Position numbers and translations under genes: made by a program
NCBI GenBank assembly: GCA_963971575.1
Contig: OZ020611.1
Location: 53,825,466-53,889,465 of the forward strand
Direction of reading: 5' to 3'
DNA: 64,000 nucleotides
DNA from: Liopterus haemorrhoidalis
Taxonomy: Eukaryota; Arthropoda; Insecta; Coleoptera; Dytiscidae
Part shown: positions 22,426 to 32,689 of the stretch, one piece after another
Layout of the letters: each line of letters starts with the position of its first letter
Position numbering within the stretch: position 1 is the first letter of the stretch
The notes under the pieces: model-generated
What the model was told of the DNA's origin: nothing
The model's input: the letters and a program-made list of their open reading frames with translations, nothing else
Databases searched by the model: none

Positions 22426-24006
22426 TTAAGATTCTTTTTCCTCCTCCTCCTCCTCTTCCTCAGCTAATTGTTGCTGTATTTTTGTATTTAATCTAGTCAG
22501 TCTGTATTTTAAGGTTTTTGTTGGAGCGTATTTATATAAATCCATAATCATATCAATGAAGTTTTCTGCGTTAGGTATATATTCTCTTACTACGGAGACA
22601 GGGTTATTGTTACCGTGTATGTTTTCAATAATGGTTTTAAAGATTTCATATTTCACTGGATATTTATTTTTAGAAAAAATATGCTTGAAAGGTTTTAATA
22701 TGTCTTCAGTTTGTTGAGGTGTTAAACTGGGACTTAAGGATCTCTGCTTCGATTGTTTGGGTTTTTTAACTTGTCTAGGTTTGGTTATATCCTTCTCAGG
22801 GGTGCTAAATTTTTCCATTTCTATGGTATTTTCTTTATGTAAGGAATCATTACTGCTAGAAATTGGTCTTTTCTGTCCACAATTTGTTGATTTGTCCTCA
22901 GATAATTGGTTTGCTTGAAGGTTTGGGGCACTATTTGTTAACTTTGTTTGCTGGTCAGTATTTTCTTGTAGATCTGATACTGCTTCAATGGTTTTGTCAT
23001 TTTTCTTGTTACTGTGGCATGATGGTTCCATGAGTATTTGTTGTGAGTGAATTAATGGTTGTACAAGTGTTTTTTCTTGTTGTGGCTTATTTTTATTTTC
23101 CAGATCAGTGTTTTGTGGTTTTTCAATTGGGTGTCGTGCAAATTGTTTATTTTGAACAGGTTCATGTTGTGGTAGTTGAGCTTGTGTGGGTACTTGGTGA
23201 TTTTGGGCCTGCTGAATTACTTGATCATTTTCATAAGAATTTGATGTGCTAGTTTCTGGACTTATTGGTGTTGATTCTATGGGGTTAGATTTACTGTATT
23301 TACAGTGTTCTGTTTTATGACCAAATTTTTTGCATGTTTCACATGGGGAACTATCTTCAGTTATAAACATTATGCCGTTATTACCTTCGTATGTAAAGTG
23401 AATTGATTCTGGGATTTCAAGATTTTCATTTGGATGTACAAAAATTTGTCTTCGAAAACTTAGGATATGCTGATATCCGTCTTTTTTAATGCCAGCACGT
23501 AGAAAACCTAAACGTGATTGTAGGTTAAGGCCATATTTTTTTAGTTCTTGTTCAATAATTTCGTCAGGTATTGACGGACAGAGATTTGAGATTATCAATC
23601 TTTTTGCCGGTATTATATACCGTCTAACAGTGGTAATGGTGTTGTTAATCGTTAGTGTCTTATGATTATTTACAAATTTGGTGACAAGGTCTTCATTTTT
23701 CATAAAAATGCAAATTCTTTGTTTTGAAATTTTTTGAATGTGAGTGATATTTGCAGCGCCAATTTTATCTCCGACTGCAAAAGCATATTCTTCGAATAAT
23801 GTGTTGTCAATGGTGTCCATGACAATTGCTAATTTTTTTGAAGGGTTGTAGTGAGATTTATTTGTTAATTTTGTAACATTTGCAAATGATAATTTTGTTT
23901 GATTTTGCGTTGTATTTAAATTTGGCTGGCTTGATGTCGGTCCAATCATGTTTGCGCTGGTGCTTGGCCCTGGGTCGAGCCATCCAGTGTCAACATTAAC
24001 ACTCAT
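22426..24006 (-). CDS. LINE ORF1: nucleic-acid-binding protein with zinc knuckle
   Basis: A 526-residue open frame upstream of ORF2. A folded region at about 55-215 contains the basic stretch IPAKRLIISNL and resembles the RRM-like/PRE_C2HC part of other I- and jockey-type ORF1 proteins. One CCHC knuckle follows (C222-x2-C225-x4-H230-x4-C235). The middle is Gln- and Asn-rich and probably disordered, with a basic patch (KPRQVKKPKQSKQR) near 420, and the end is a Glu run. The protein is expected to coat the element RNA as a ribonucleoprotein. It stops one base before the ORF2 ATG. The start at 24,006 is the first ATG of the frame and gives the full conserved region. Confidence 0.9.
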   Translation of the reverse strand: MSVNVDTGWLDPGPSTSANMIGPTSSQPNLNTTQNQTKLSFANVTKLTNKSHYNPSKKLAIVMDTIDNTLFEEYAFAVGDKIGAANITHIQKISKQRICIFMKNEDLVTKFVNNHKTLTINNTITTVRRYIIPAKRLIISNLCPSIPDEIIEQELKKYGLNLQSRLGFLRAGIKKDGYQHILSFRRQIFVHPNENLEIPESIHFTYEGNNGIMFITEDSSPCETCKKFGHKTEHCKYSKSNPIESTPISPETSTSNSYENDQVIQQAQNHQVPTQAQLPQHEPVQNKQFARHPIEKPQNTDLENKNKPQQEKTLVQPLIHSQQILMEPSCHSNKKNDKTIEAVSDLQENTDQQTKLTNSAPNLQANQLSEDKSTNCGQKRPISSSNDSLHKENTIEMEKFSTPEKDITKPRQVKKPKQSKQRSLSPSLTPQQTEDILKPFKHIFSKNKYPVKYEIFKTIIENIHGNNNPVSVVREYIPNAENFIDMIMDLYKYAPTKTLKYRLTRLNTKIQQQLAEEEEEEEEKES

Positions 24007-24280
24007 TTCTTAGTATTTAATTTACTTTTTGACAGATGTCGTTAATAGTACTAATTGTAATATAAATGTGTAGAGATTTAAGTTTAGGGTTATGGTTATA
24101 ATAGTTTATATAGTGAATAGTAGTGAATTATTATTAGGAATAGATGGATGAATTATTATTAGGAAAACAACGTACAAGTAAGCAACTTACTTTTTTGTAT
24201 TGTTGACTGTAGAAATACTGCTCTGTTTGGGTCGCTGTATCACAGGTATGTTAACACTTTTACGGTTTTCTAACGAATCC

Positions 24281-25380
24281 AGAATTGTTTGCAATATTAA
24301 AAAGTACAGAGTATATACTTGTTGATAAATTTTTTACAAATAAAAATGTCATTATTTTTACAGATAGCCAAAGTGCAGGGCCGCCCCTAGGCGGGGGCAA
24401 GTGGGGCACCTGCCCCAGGCCCCGCGCTTGTAAGAGCCCCGCGCTTCGACCGTCAAGTAATAAAATAATAAAATACATTCATAATATTATTCCAAGTTTT
24501 ATAAATAGTTTGAAAAAATTTATATTTTCATTGAATATAAGTTTTAGTACTTTGTTAATAGTTAATAATAATAAAGAAAATATCGTTATTCAATATGTAT
24601 ATAGATGGGGCCCCGCAAATCCAGTTTTGGGGCTCCGCAACTCCAGTTTTGCCCCAGGCCCCGAAAATTCTAGGGGCGGCCCTGCCAAAGTGCAGTTAAA
24701 AAACTACAATGTCCAAATTTTCTAAATAACCCAACAATAGTATATAATATAAGGCATAATTTATATCGTAGTCAAGTACAAAATAATATTAATATTAAAA
24801 TAATCTGGATCAGAGGGCATAATAATATTCTTTATAATGAAACAGTGGACAATCACGCTAAACAAGCATGCGTAGACGGTTTAGTCGACAACACCTATAT
24901 TCATTCAACGTCAGAATATATAAATTTATACTCTAACAAATTACGCAAAACATGGCAAAATGAATTTATTCACAAATATAGTTCAAAAAGGTTAACTTAC
25001 TATAATATTAATAATAAAATCAAGAAAAACCCTTGGTTTAAAAATATAAGTCTTCCAAGAAAAGCGATCACATCAGTTTCAAGAAGGCGCCTAAACCATA
25101 CACTTTGCCCGGCTCCTCTACAGAGATTTAACATTATTGAAAGTGATTGTTGCAGTTGCAACGAAGATGAAATTGCCGACTTAAATCATTTAATATTATC
25201 TTGCTAGAATTATGAAAATCTGCAAAATAAATTTTATCAAATATTAATAAAAAACAACATAGTATTGCCTACAAACATTCATCTTATACTCCGACATGCC
25301 AATATAGAAATAATTAAAGCTTTAGCAGAATATTTAAATGATACGAAAATAACTATATAATTTACTTTCTCATAGTTATT
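24281..25380 (+). pseudogene. Older LINE, right part (RNase H to C-terminus)
   Basis: From 24,285 the frame reads FAILKSTEYILVDKFF and VIIFTDSQSA, continuing the RNase H from 18,507. It is cut at 24,376 by a hAT MITE and resumes after 24,692 as VKKLQCPNF. The rest follows: IKIIWIRGHNNILYNE, VDNHAKQACVDG, then a tether with RRRLNHTLCP and a CCxCNEDEIADLNHLILSC motif. Stops occur at 25,204 and 25,358. The 3' UTR runs to about 25,610 and ends in a short A run. Confidence 0.85.
24376..24684. mobile_element. hAT MITE inserted in the older LINE
   Basis: Perfect 15-bp ends (CAGGGCCGCCCCTAG and complement) bound 309 bp. The 8-bp duplication CCAAAGTG is at 24,368-24,375 and 24,685-24,692. Removing the element and one duplication restores the LINE reading DSQSAVKKLQ. 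A truncated relative lies at 46,831-46,905. Confidence 0.93.
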
Positions 25381-25625
25381 ACTGTTATTATTATTATTTT
25401 TTTTTCTCTTTTTCTCATCTCATTACTAACTTGCTCTATTCTCTATTGTAAACCTTCCCATTGCCCTCCTCCGTAACCGATGTCCTGCTGTGACGGGCCT
25501 CACTAGCAATTACCTTATCCCATCTGAATCCTGTCTTCTACATCCCAATTCATATTTATCATGTATTAAATAGCTCCAGCTCAATCGTTAACAACGAAGG
25601 TCCGAAATAATAATAAAAAAAAAAA
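25381..25625 (+). repeat. 3' UTR and A-tail of the older LINE
   Basis: Non-coding sequence after the last LINE stop, with a C/T-rich middle, ending AATAATAATAAAAAAAAAAA at about 25,607-25,625, as expected for a non-LTR tail. Confidence 0.6.
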
Positions 25626-26389
25626 GTTATCAGAAGAGAGAAACACACTGTTTTTTTAATCGTATTGTATTAGAGAGAAATAGTTAACCTAGGTACGACG
25701 ATAAAAAGTATCCTATCATGGAACTAACAATATTTTAACCATATATACAAAATTTCATATGTACCAATCGCAATCAAATGGACCTTCGTCAAAAAAAAAA
25801 TAATAAATAAAATAACAAAATTCATAAATATCCGCAAACATAAAAAACCTGAATATTGGTGTTGCCTCTGCATACACTAATCAAAAACTATGATCTTAAA
25901 TTTTGCGAAATAATTGAATAACGATAACTCTAATCAGTTCTAACAAAGCATCCATCCACTGACATTACTGTTTACGGTCGCGCCATTTCCGATATTGGCC
26001 GAACGATCGACGAAGTCAATATAGTCATACAGTCAAGTATTGAAGAGAAATTCCCGCGTTCTCGCTGAAAGTCTCATAAAGGTTTCAATGGTCCAATATA
26101 ATTAAAAACAAAATTATTAATTTCTCGTTTTTGATGGGACTTTTTTGAGATTTTCGATTTTTTTAGTTATGATGAAGGCATTTCTTACTTGTATGCAAAA
26201 TTTCAACTCGGTAGCATATTTGGAAGTGGGTTAAAATTTCCGGACATAGCCACAAATATTCATTTTTATACATATAGATATGATTTTGTTGTAACCAATT
26301 GTAACCATAATTGAAACCTGGAATCACCACTACACCAGAAGCACAGCAGAAGTTAACATAAGGGAAGCATATTGATGCTCCACAAAAAG
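25626..26389. other. Gene-free AT-rich sequence
   Basis: No supported exon or element. Bases 25,975-26,065 are less AT-rich (GGTCGCGCCATTTCCGATAT), but no frame or repeat partner was found. Confidence 0.35.
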
Positions 26390-26530
26390 GCAAAGTTAGT
26401 TTTGTCTTCAGGAAAGGTAATAACTCCCATTTTCTGGGATGCTAAGGAGATATTGCTGATTGATTATCTTTCTTTCAAAGGATGGAATGATAACCGCAAA
26501 GTACTATACAAACTTGCACCAACACAATGA
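26390..26530 (+). pseudogene. mariner transposase fragment
   Basis: Translates as AKLVLSSGKVITPIFWDAKE followed by ILLIDYL, with a KG and further NDNRKVLYKL. This is the core block around the second catalytic Asp of mariner transposases (usually V-x-FWD-x-G-x-LLIDYL). The reading stops at TGA near 26,528. Only this central piece is readable; neither inverted end could be identified. Confidence 0.7.
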
Positions 26531-27467
26531 CAATGGAATGGTATATGTTTTTTCATACAATTATTAGTATTTAATAACCAATTTTCAAAAAATTTCTCCT
26601 AAAATTTTGATCTAAAATTTTTTGACTCATATTTTAGCCAAAATATAGTTTTAAGCTAATTTTGGGGTGAAGATTATGAAAAAAATATTTAATAAATTCC
26701 TTGTTTCTTAGTTTTTGAGTTAGATTTAGCCGATTTAGGTAAGTTTTTTGCCTATAATTCCAAAATTTTTGCCTATATTTCAAAATAGACCAAATTTCGT
26801 TGATCTATGACCAAAAATACATATTTATAACAATTAAAAAAAAAAAAAACGGAGACAAAAATTGTTTACTTAAAAATCACGATTTTTTAAGGTCTACCCC
26901 TTATTTTTTTGTTTTTTGGCTGTTTTGGAGGGTTTTGGATTATTGCCCAAACAAAACTTAATAAATGGTTCATTGCAAAGCCCATTTTTTTTTTAGCTAA
27001 ACAGTGTGGGTGAATTTTAAAAATACAAATCGCAGATATCTATCCCTAACCATTTTTTAATTAGGATTTATCAAAATTTTCAAAAAATTTAAAAAAAAAA
27101 TTAGATTTTCAGAAAAATGTTTTTTTTTCAAAATATGGCTACAAGTCAATTAGGACCTCCAGATTTGAAAAGTTTCAACCGAAGGTTTTTATCGCATTTC
27201 GTTTTTGAAAAACGTCAATGCGAAGATAAAAAATTTTATAAACCACGCCATATTAAAATTTGTCATAATTTTAAAATTTGCAAAACGAATAAGGCCTCAA
27301 TTTTTTTCTAGACTAAATAAACTACGAAGAATCTAAAAATTTTAACCGCAGGTCGCTATCTCTAACCCTTTTTAGTTGTGCTTTTTTTAATTCACAATTT
27401 TCATAAATAATGTAAATTATACCTTGATTAGATGAGTTACGTCCGTAAGTTAGTAATTATAGTTGAT
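26531..27467. other. AT-rich degenerate sequence with internal duplications
   Basis: Runs of TTTTT and phrases such as TAGACTAAATAAACTACG occur here (27,311) and again at 28,036, with flanking TTTTTTTC and ACGG contexts, so part of this is a duplicated unknown repeat. No coding frame is convincing. Confidence 0.4.
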
Positions 27468-27960
27468 AAATAATGGGATTCGGACCAGTCAGAAAATAAA
27501 ACAAATTTATTAAATTCGCTAACGTTTCGATTTTAATTTAAATCTTCATCAGAGCCTAGTTAATAGTCACGATATAAAATAACATTTTTAAAATTAATAA
27601 AATACCGAAAAAAAAAACTGACTGTGATAATATAAGCGCCATCTATTGTAATATATTAAAAAAATTCTAAATCTAACATATTTCACCTAATAATCAAATT
27701 CTAATTTATTAATAGATAGCGTTACTTACCTGTTTCAACTATCTCAAGCCCTTTTTCAAAATCATACGTGGCTTATTCATATGCTTATCTCTGAGTTCAA
27801 TGACCGGACAATATGATGTGTTTTTTATTAATTTTAAAATTGATATTTTATATCGTGACTATTAACTAAGCTCTGATGAAGATTTAAATTAAAATCGAAA
27901 CGTTAGCGAAGTTAATAAATTTGTTTTATTTTCTGACTGGTCCGAATCCCATTATCTATC
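27468..27960. repeat. Inverted repeat with Penelope-like terminal signature
   Basis: Arms of about 130 bp (27,468-27,600 and 27,825-27,960) are near-perfect complements around a 230-base centre. Each arm, read toward the outside, has CTCTGATGAAGATTTAAATT, then AAAATCGAAACGTTAGCGAA. That gives a short hairpin between CTGATGA and GAAAC, a layout known from Penelope-like element termini. A Penelope reverse-transcriptase fragment occurs at 33 kb. The class is inferred. Confidence 0.55.
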
Positions 27961-28827
27961 AAATGTAAATTATACCATTAAAAAAAATTGTCGTAATTTC
28001 AAAACGGGTTAAATGATTAAAACCCCATTTTTTTCTAGACTAAATAAACTACGGAAGGTAAAAATAAATCTCAAGCTTCAAAATGAATTACTTTATTTAA
28101 ATATTAATATAAAATAGGTTTTCTTAAAACTTAAAAATATTACAATGCTCCTTATATTTATATTTACAAATGGCTTACACTCATGCATGAGAATTAAAAT
28201 TGCAGAAATAAATAATGAATTCGTATAATGCCCCTTTGCCTGCTTACTTCATCTTCATGAAGGTTATTTAAATTATGAGTTAATAACTATGTAGCTGCAA
28301 GTTAAATATTACTGTACAAATTATTATACAGATTCAATATTTTTATGAATAAATAAATATTGAATAGTGTTTAAACATTATCGATAACTAACTATAATTT
28401 TAAATATCTAGAAAATAAATGCACATTTTGATGTTAAAAAGCTTTTAAATTGTCTATCATCGTCATCATCGCTAGCTTTTACGACCCTTATAAGGTTTTT
28501 GCCTTCTCTACCACATTTTACTCCTCACTTTCCTTAAGTTTTCTTCAGTTGTTTTCTTACAATTTCTGCAGATCTTTATGCATGTTGTTTATTTTCCTGG
28601 TACAGGGTCTTTCTCTGAGTCTTGCTGTATTAGGAATACTGACAATATGTAATTTTAGAATTTAAAATTTATTATTATTATTTAGCTTTATAGAGTTAGT
28701 AATAAAATATGTACACAACATCATTGTATTTTTTTTTTTTGAAAAGTGTAATTTAATTTTTTTAAATGTTTGCAAAATAGTAGGAACAAACAACCAACGC
28801 GATCACTTGAACGCACAGCGAGTTAGC
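27961..28827. other. Gene-free AT-rich sequence
   Basis: Holds the second copy of the TAGACTAAATAAACTACG phrase at 28,036. A C/T-rich stretch at 28,450-28,630 has no supported reading frame on either strand. Confidence 0.35.
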
Positions 28828-29244
28828 TCAGCGATGAGATGGTCTGGTTGCGAGTTGGCTCGCGGCGAAATAGCCGCAGTGAGTCGACCGCAGCGAGATG
28901 GCCGTAGAAAGTTGTCCTAGACCACTATAGATAACATCCACAAATTTTAACCAACCACCTAAAGACATTGTTAGTTCCGAAGATTCAGCATTACTTCCAA
29001 AAATGGAAGAAACTTCTCCGCCTGTGTATAGCTTCTGAAAGGAACTGCTTCGAGGGGGAAATTGTTTTTTTGTTGTTGAGTTGTCAATAGAAATTGTTAT
29101 AGGAACAATTACACCTTGTATGTATAACGGCTTCGTCAAACCGACTATACTACTTTGCCGTAAAATAAAAAAAAAAATCACAATTCTGGATACGAACGTT
29201 GTGCCAAAAACAGCGCAAAGATAATTGTAGTCAGAATGAAGCAA
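28828..29244 (-). other. Open frame of 138 codons, unassigned
   Basis: An ATG-started frame on the minus strand in a stretch that is less AT-rich than its surroundings, especially 28,800-28,920. It shows a hydrophobic N-terminal part and a Ser-rich middle. I do not recognise it. It adjoins the LINE tail at 29,170-29,600 on the same strand and may be derived from the same or another element. It could also be chance. Confidence 0.2.
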
Positions 29245-29593
29245 GAGCGTCTGGAGTCTGGATTTGCGTTTATTGCGTAGTAGTCTGGCACGCTTTATAC
29301 GTGTCTATTCGTACTGCTATATTTCGTTTGTCACTAGATTTGTCATGTACTTTGGCAGAGAACTTTTTCTTCCCTGTCTGAGCTGAGCAGCTGACAAACT
29401 TGTCTTTGTAGTGTTGCTTAGAAACTCCCACACCTTTGCAGCCTCCTTCCAACTCTGAGTACAGTATTAATCTTTTGGGTAACCAAGTATTTGGCATTCT
29501 TATGACGTGTCCTACACACCGCAACTGAATTTGGTGCAGCATGGCATCAATACTGACAATATCAGCTCTAGCCAAAACTTCTGTTTTTGGCAC
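29170..29593 (-). pseudogene. LINE reverse transcriptase C-terminal fragment
   Basis: The minus-strand frame starts with VLARADIVSIDAMLHQIQLR and CVGHVIRMPNTWLPKRL, a block found near the end of a common animal LINE polyprotein (R-W-x-GHV-x-RMP-x-x-RLPK-x-L). It continues with EGGCKGVGVSKQHYKD, corresponding to the usual GGQKKRYKD. Later sequence has lost the frame. The RT core is not in the window. I recognise the block but do not assign the clade. Confidence 0.7.
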
Positions 29594-29654
29594 ATAATCT
29601 TGTCATTTGACTTTTAATATCGTCCTAAGGCATCTTTGGTGGAATATTTTAATA

Positions 29655-30050
29655 CAGTGGCGTATTCAGTTGGGGGAGGGAGCACTGGGAGCACGTGCCC
29701 CTTTAAAGGCCAGTGAATTGAAAATTTAAGAAATATATAATCGTATTGTAAAATCACGACGTTGTACAACATATAGACAATTTTTTATTAATTTATCATT
29801 TTTTTTTCTCTTAAAAACCAAACAAAATAAAAATAAATTATCTTCCTATAAGAAAGCATAGTAAACTACAAATTAAAATTAATATTTCTTCGCATTACAC
29901 GTGTACACGCACGTGAGCGGTCAGTGAAAAAGCCAGACGCAAAGACATAAATATGCAAAACATTCAATTATTTTAATGCATTTTCCAAAATTTTCTTCAA
30001 AAGGGAGTCCGGGGGAGCGCCCCGAACCCCCTTTCTTCCGGAAAGTATGG
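29655..30050. mobile_element. Probable hAT-like element, ends unclear
   Basis: A hAT-like left end (CAGTGGCGTATTCAGTTGGG) sits at about 29,656 beside G-rich sequence, and a GC-rich segment (GGGGGAGCGCCCCGAACCCC) at 30,010-30,032 could be near the other end. No duplication was found. Confidence 0.35.
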
Positions 30051-30326
30051 AATACATAGATGAAGAGGTATGTTATTTCTTATGATTTTTCATGGTCACC
30101 ATTTAGAATATTTTAGATAGTTTAGACAGATTTTTTGGATAAGTTTGGCATAAAAATAAGCCAGTTTCTCACCGATTTTTTAATTTTGTCGTCCACCACC
30201 CAGAAATTTCTTGAGATGGAAAAATAAATGATAATCACTTGGCGTAAGATCGGGACTATATAATGTGGAAAAGTATCCCAATGAAATTCGGCAAGTCAAT
30301 TGTATATATTATATTTAAACTATGTA

Positions 30327-31250
30327 TACAGGATGTTTGTTTGAAACGGGGCACCCCGAAAATCTCCTTTATTTGTAAAGATACAAAAATCTTCAGAACA
30401 AAAGTTAAACTAGACAAAAAGGCCCATCTAAAGGTTACTATAAGAATTCTGAGTCACTTCCGGTTTCACCGGAAATGATGTCAACTTTTGATCTAGCATA
30501 GGGAATCGATAATTTTATATTTTTTTCCTAAAAGTGCATTAAATTAGCTTTACAATGATACCAAAAAGTCATATTTTTATGTTAACCATTTCAAAATGGC
30601 GATCATTTATTTACAAAATAATAATCAATATAAGTTTTACAAAGTTGAACGTAGGAAGCTTTGAAAACAATAAATAAAGAAACAAAATATCTCTAAAATA
30701 AACTGTTATAACTAGTTATTATATGAAATAAATTAATTTTAATTTTTCAATTAAATGTTTTATAAATAACAAGAGTTTAATAGTTTATTTTGCTTATTTT
30801 TGTTTGAAAAAATTGTATTAATTGGTGTACTCTTATAAGGGTGATGGAAGAGTTTTTATTAAGAATGAGAAAATGTGTGGACAATAATGGTGGTTTGATC
30901 GAACATTTGTTATTATTTTTTTTTTTTTTGTAAAATAATTGTAAAAAGTAATAGTTTTTTTTTCCTATATAGTCAAATAGTTTATTTTAGAGATATTTTG
31001 TTTCTTTTTTTATTGTTTTCAAAGCTTGCTACGTTCAACTTTGTAAAACTTATGTTGATTATTATTTTGTAAATAAATGGTCGCCATTTTGAAATGGTTA
31101 ACATAAAAATATGATTTTTTGGTGTCATTGTAAAGCTAATTTAATGCACTTTTAGGAAAAAAATATAAAATTATCGATTCCCTATGCTAGATCAAAAGTT
31201 GACATCATTTCCGGTGAAACCGAAAGAGCCTCAGAATTCTTATAGTAACC
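30327..31250. repeat. Large fold-back repeat truncated on its right side
   Basis: Arms 30,433 to about 30,708 and about 30,975 to 31,250 are inverted copies of roughly 275 bp (landmarks TCACTTCCGGTTTCACCGG, TTGATCTAGCATAGGGAATC, GTTAACCATTTCAAAATGGC) around a 270-base centre. The left arm continues outward to ATACAGGATGTTTGTTTGAA near 30,327, resembling a mariner-type end. The right arm stops abruptly where hAT-like sequence begins at 31,251. Confidence 0.75.
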
Positions 31251-31569
31251 TAGCGCACTAAGGAAAAGGGCGCCGATGAGCTTGACTAAGGGGCGCCATA
31301 TTGCAAAAGTGAGGTCCTGTTTTTTTTGCTCTTCACTTGGATTTTGGGAGGTGAGGACCTTTTTTTTCTTGCTCTTCACTTGGAATTTGCGAGGTGAGGA
31401 CCTTTTTTTTGCTCTTCACTTGGAATTTACGAGGTGAGGACTTTTTTTTGCTCATCATCTAGATTTTGGGAGGTGAAAAACGTGTTTTTCCTTATCACTT
31501 ACATTTATTTGCCAAGGGTGCCAAAACACAGTTTTGCCCCTAGCGCAAGTTTTCCTTACTGCGGCTCTG
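31251..31569. mobile_element. hAT-like MITE, left end lost
   Basis: Homologous to the complete element at 53,402-53,647: it shares GCACTAAGGAAAAGGGCGC, a CTTGACTAAGGGGCGCCA block and the right end TTTTCCTTACTGCGGCTCTG. Between lie four tandem units of about 40 bp (TTTGCTCTTCACTTGGAATT...GGTGAGGACC). The left terminal sequence is missing. Confidence 0.7.
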
Positions 31570-32451
31570 CTACAGAATATAGTGGGGGAAAAACTAAGAG
31601 ACAGCGATACCTTCAATCTTTTATTACTTTGTGATTGTGACTCTTCTTCATTGCCAACTTTAAAAATTTTAGTTTCAGGTGACAGACAACAGTTTGGTTA
31701 TAGGACCAATTCTAGTAACGAATTTATAAATATTGTTTAATTGTGCTAAGTTGATATTTAATTATATGTTCTTTAAATAAACTTCTTATCAACTTAATAA
31801 ACTTCTAAAAGTTAAGTTGCAAACAAAAACTAAAAAGTTGGTAGTTGATACGACTGAGAAATATACAACTGTCATCCAAAAATTTGACCGGAGGTAGTTT
31901 TGAAAATAGTGTAGTTTGTAGTGTAGGATCGAAAGTTGGAAGTATTGTGTTTCACATTATACTTTTTACGTCAGTACTACGCAAAAAAGCTGTAGTGCTG
32001 CGCAAAAAAGTATAATGTAGAACGAACTTTACAATTGCTTTGAAAGCAACTTGAAGACGAATGTGTGAACTAGCTTCTTTTAATATCCTCTATTCCATTC
32101 GTCCTGACAGTTATCCTTATATTTCTTTATATCATGAAATTTAAATCTTTCACAACGTCGTTTATCGGTGACCTACGTATGAAGTACATAGTAGAGAATT
32201 CCTAAAGTGCGACAATTTTTTTCGATTGATTTCAATGGAATTACGATAATTGATAATAAAGCTTTTTGTAATAATAAATATGCAATGAATGGTGAATATA
32301 ACTAAAAGAAGTAATTATAATACAAAATATTTTTTTAAATATGTAAAACACTAACTTGAAATGCGCATAAATTTTCTAGATACGTCAACTTCAGAAAATA
32401 GTACAATATGAAAAATTGGCAGTAGAGAACTTTATAAATATGACAGTCATA
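31570..32451. other. Gene-free AT-rich sequence downstream of the secreted-protein gene
   Basis: No coding signal. Bases 31,970-32,030 contain two similar TACGCAAAAAAG/TGCGCAAAAAAG phrases next to TATAATGT, a small local duplication. Confidence 0.35.
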
Positions 32452-32457
32452 TTTATT
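32452..32457 (-). promoter_or_regulatory. Candidate polyadenylation signal
   Basis: AATAAA on the minus strand 22 bases after the TAA at 32,480. Its position suits a very short 3' UTR of the secreted-protein gene, though the hexamer is common in such AT-rich DNA. Confidence 0.4.
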
Positions 32458-32479
32458 GTTATAAATACTGTAGTCTTTA

Positions 32480-32679
32480 TTATGGTCGGAAAAATGGTGA
32501 GTTTACCCTTCCCGAGCTTAATCTGTTTCCTTCTAGTCCATTCTCACGCCTTTCTTTCTGGTTCCTCAGTAGTGCCCTCACATGTGGGTAGCTGCTGAAG
32601 AAAAGCTCCCCTCTTCCATATAGGTATTTAACAGCGTTTAAGGCCTCTGTTCCTTTCAGAAGATATGGATCTGGTACAT
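32480..32679 (-). CDS. Unrecognised secreted protein, last visible exon
   Basis: After the acceptor TTTATTCTTTTTAG the exon supplies two bases that complete a codon begun in the exon at 33,473-33,791. It then gives 65 codons to a TAA at 32,482-32,480. The sequence reads DVPDPYLLKGTEALNAVKYL, YGRGELFFSSYPHVRALLRN, then a charged stretch QKERRENGLEG and a SGRVNSPFFRP end. An alternative is a donor (AGG|GTAAAC, GT at 32,506-32,505), which would skip the last residues and require another exon downstream. The AATAAA soon after the stop favours termination here. Codon content is less AT-rich than the surroundings. I do not recognise the family, and nothing suggests an enzyme. Confidence 0.7.
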
Positions 32680-32689
32680 CTAAAAAGAA

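Larger units (their letters stand above)
18511..24280 (-). mobile_element. Full-length LINE (I/Nimb-like), apparently intact
   Basis: A 5.77 kb non-LTR retrotransposon on the minus strand, bounded by the 10-bp duplication AGAATTGTTT (18,501-18,510 and 24,281-24,290). It has a 274-base 5' leader, ORF1, ORF2, a 3' UTR of about 220 bases and a poly(A) of about 10-13 (a T run at 18,508-18,520). Both ORFs are open along their length, which suggests a recent, possibly active copy. The clade is inferred from domain order (APE, RT, RNase H, C-terminal CCHC) and the ILQWN-type APE start. Confidence 0.92.
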
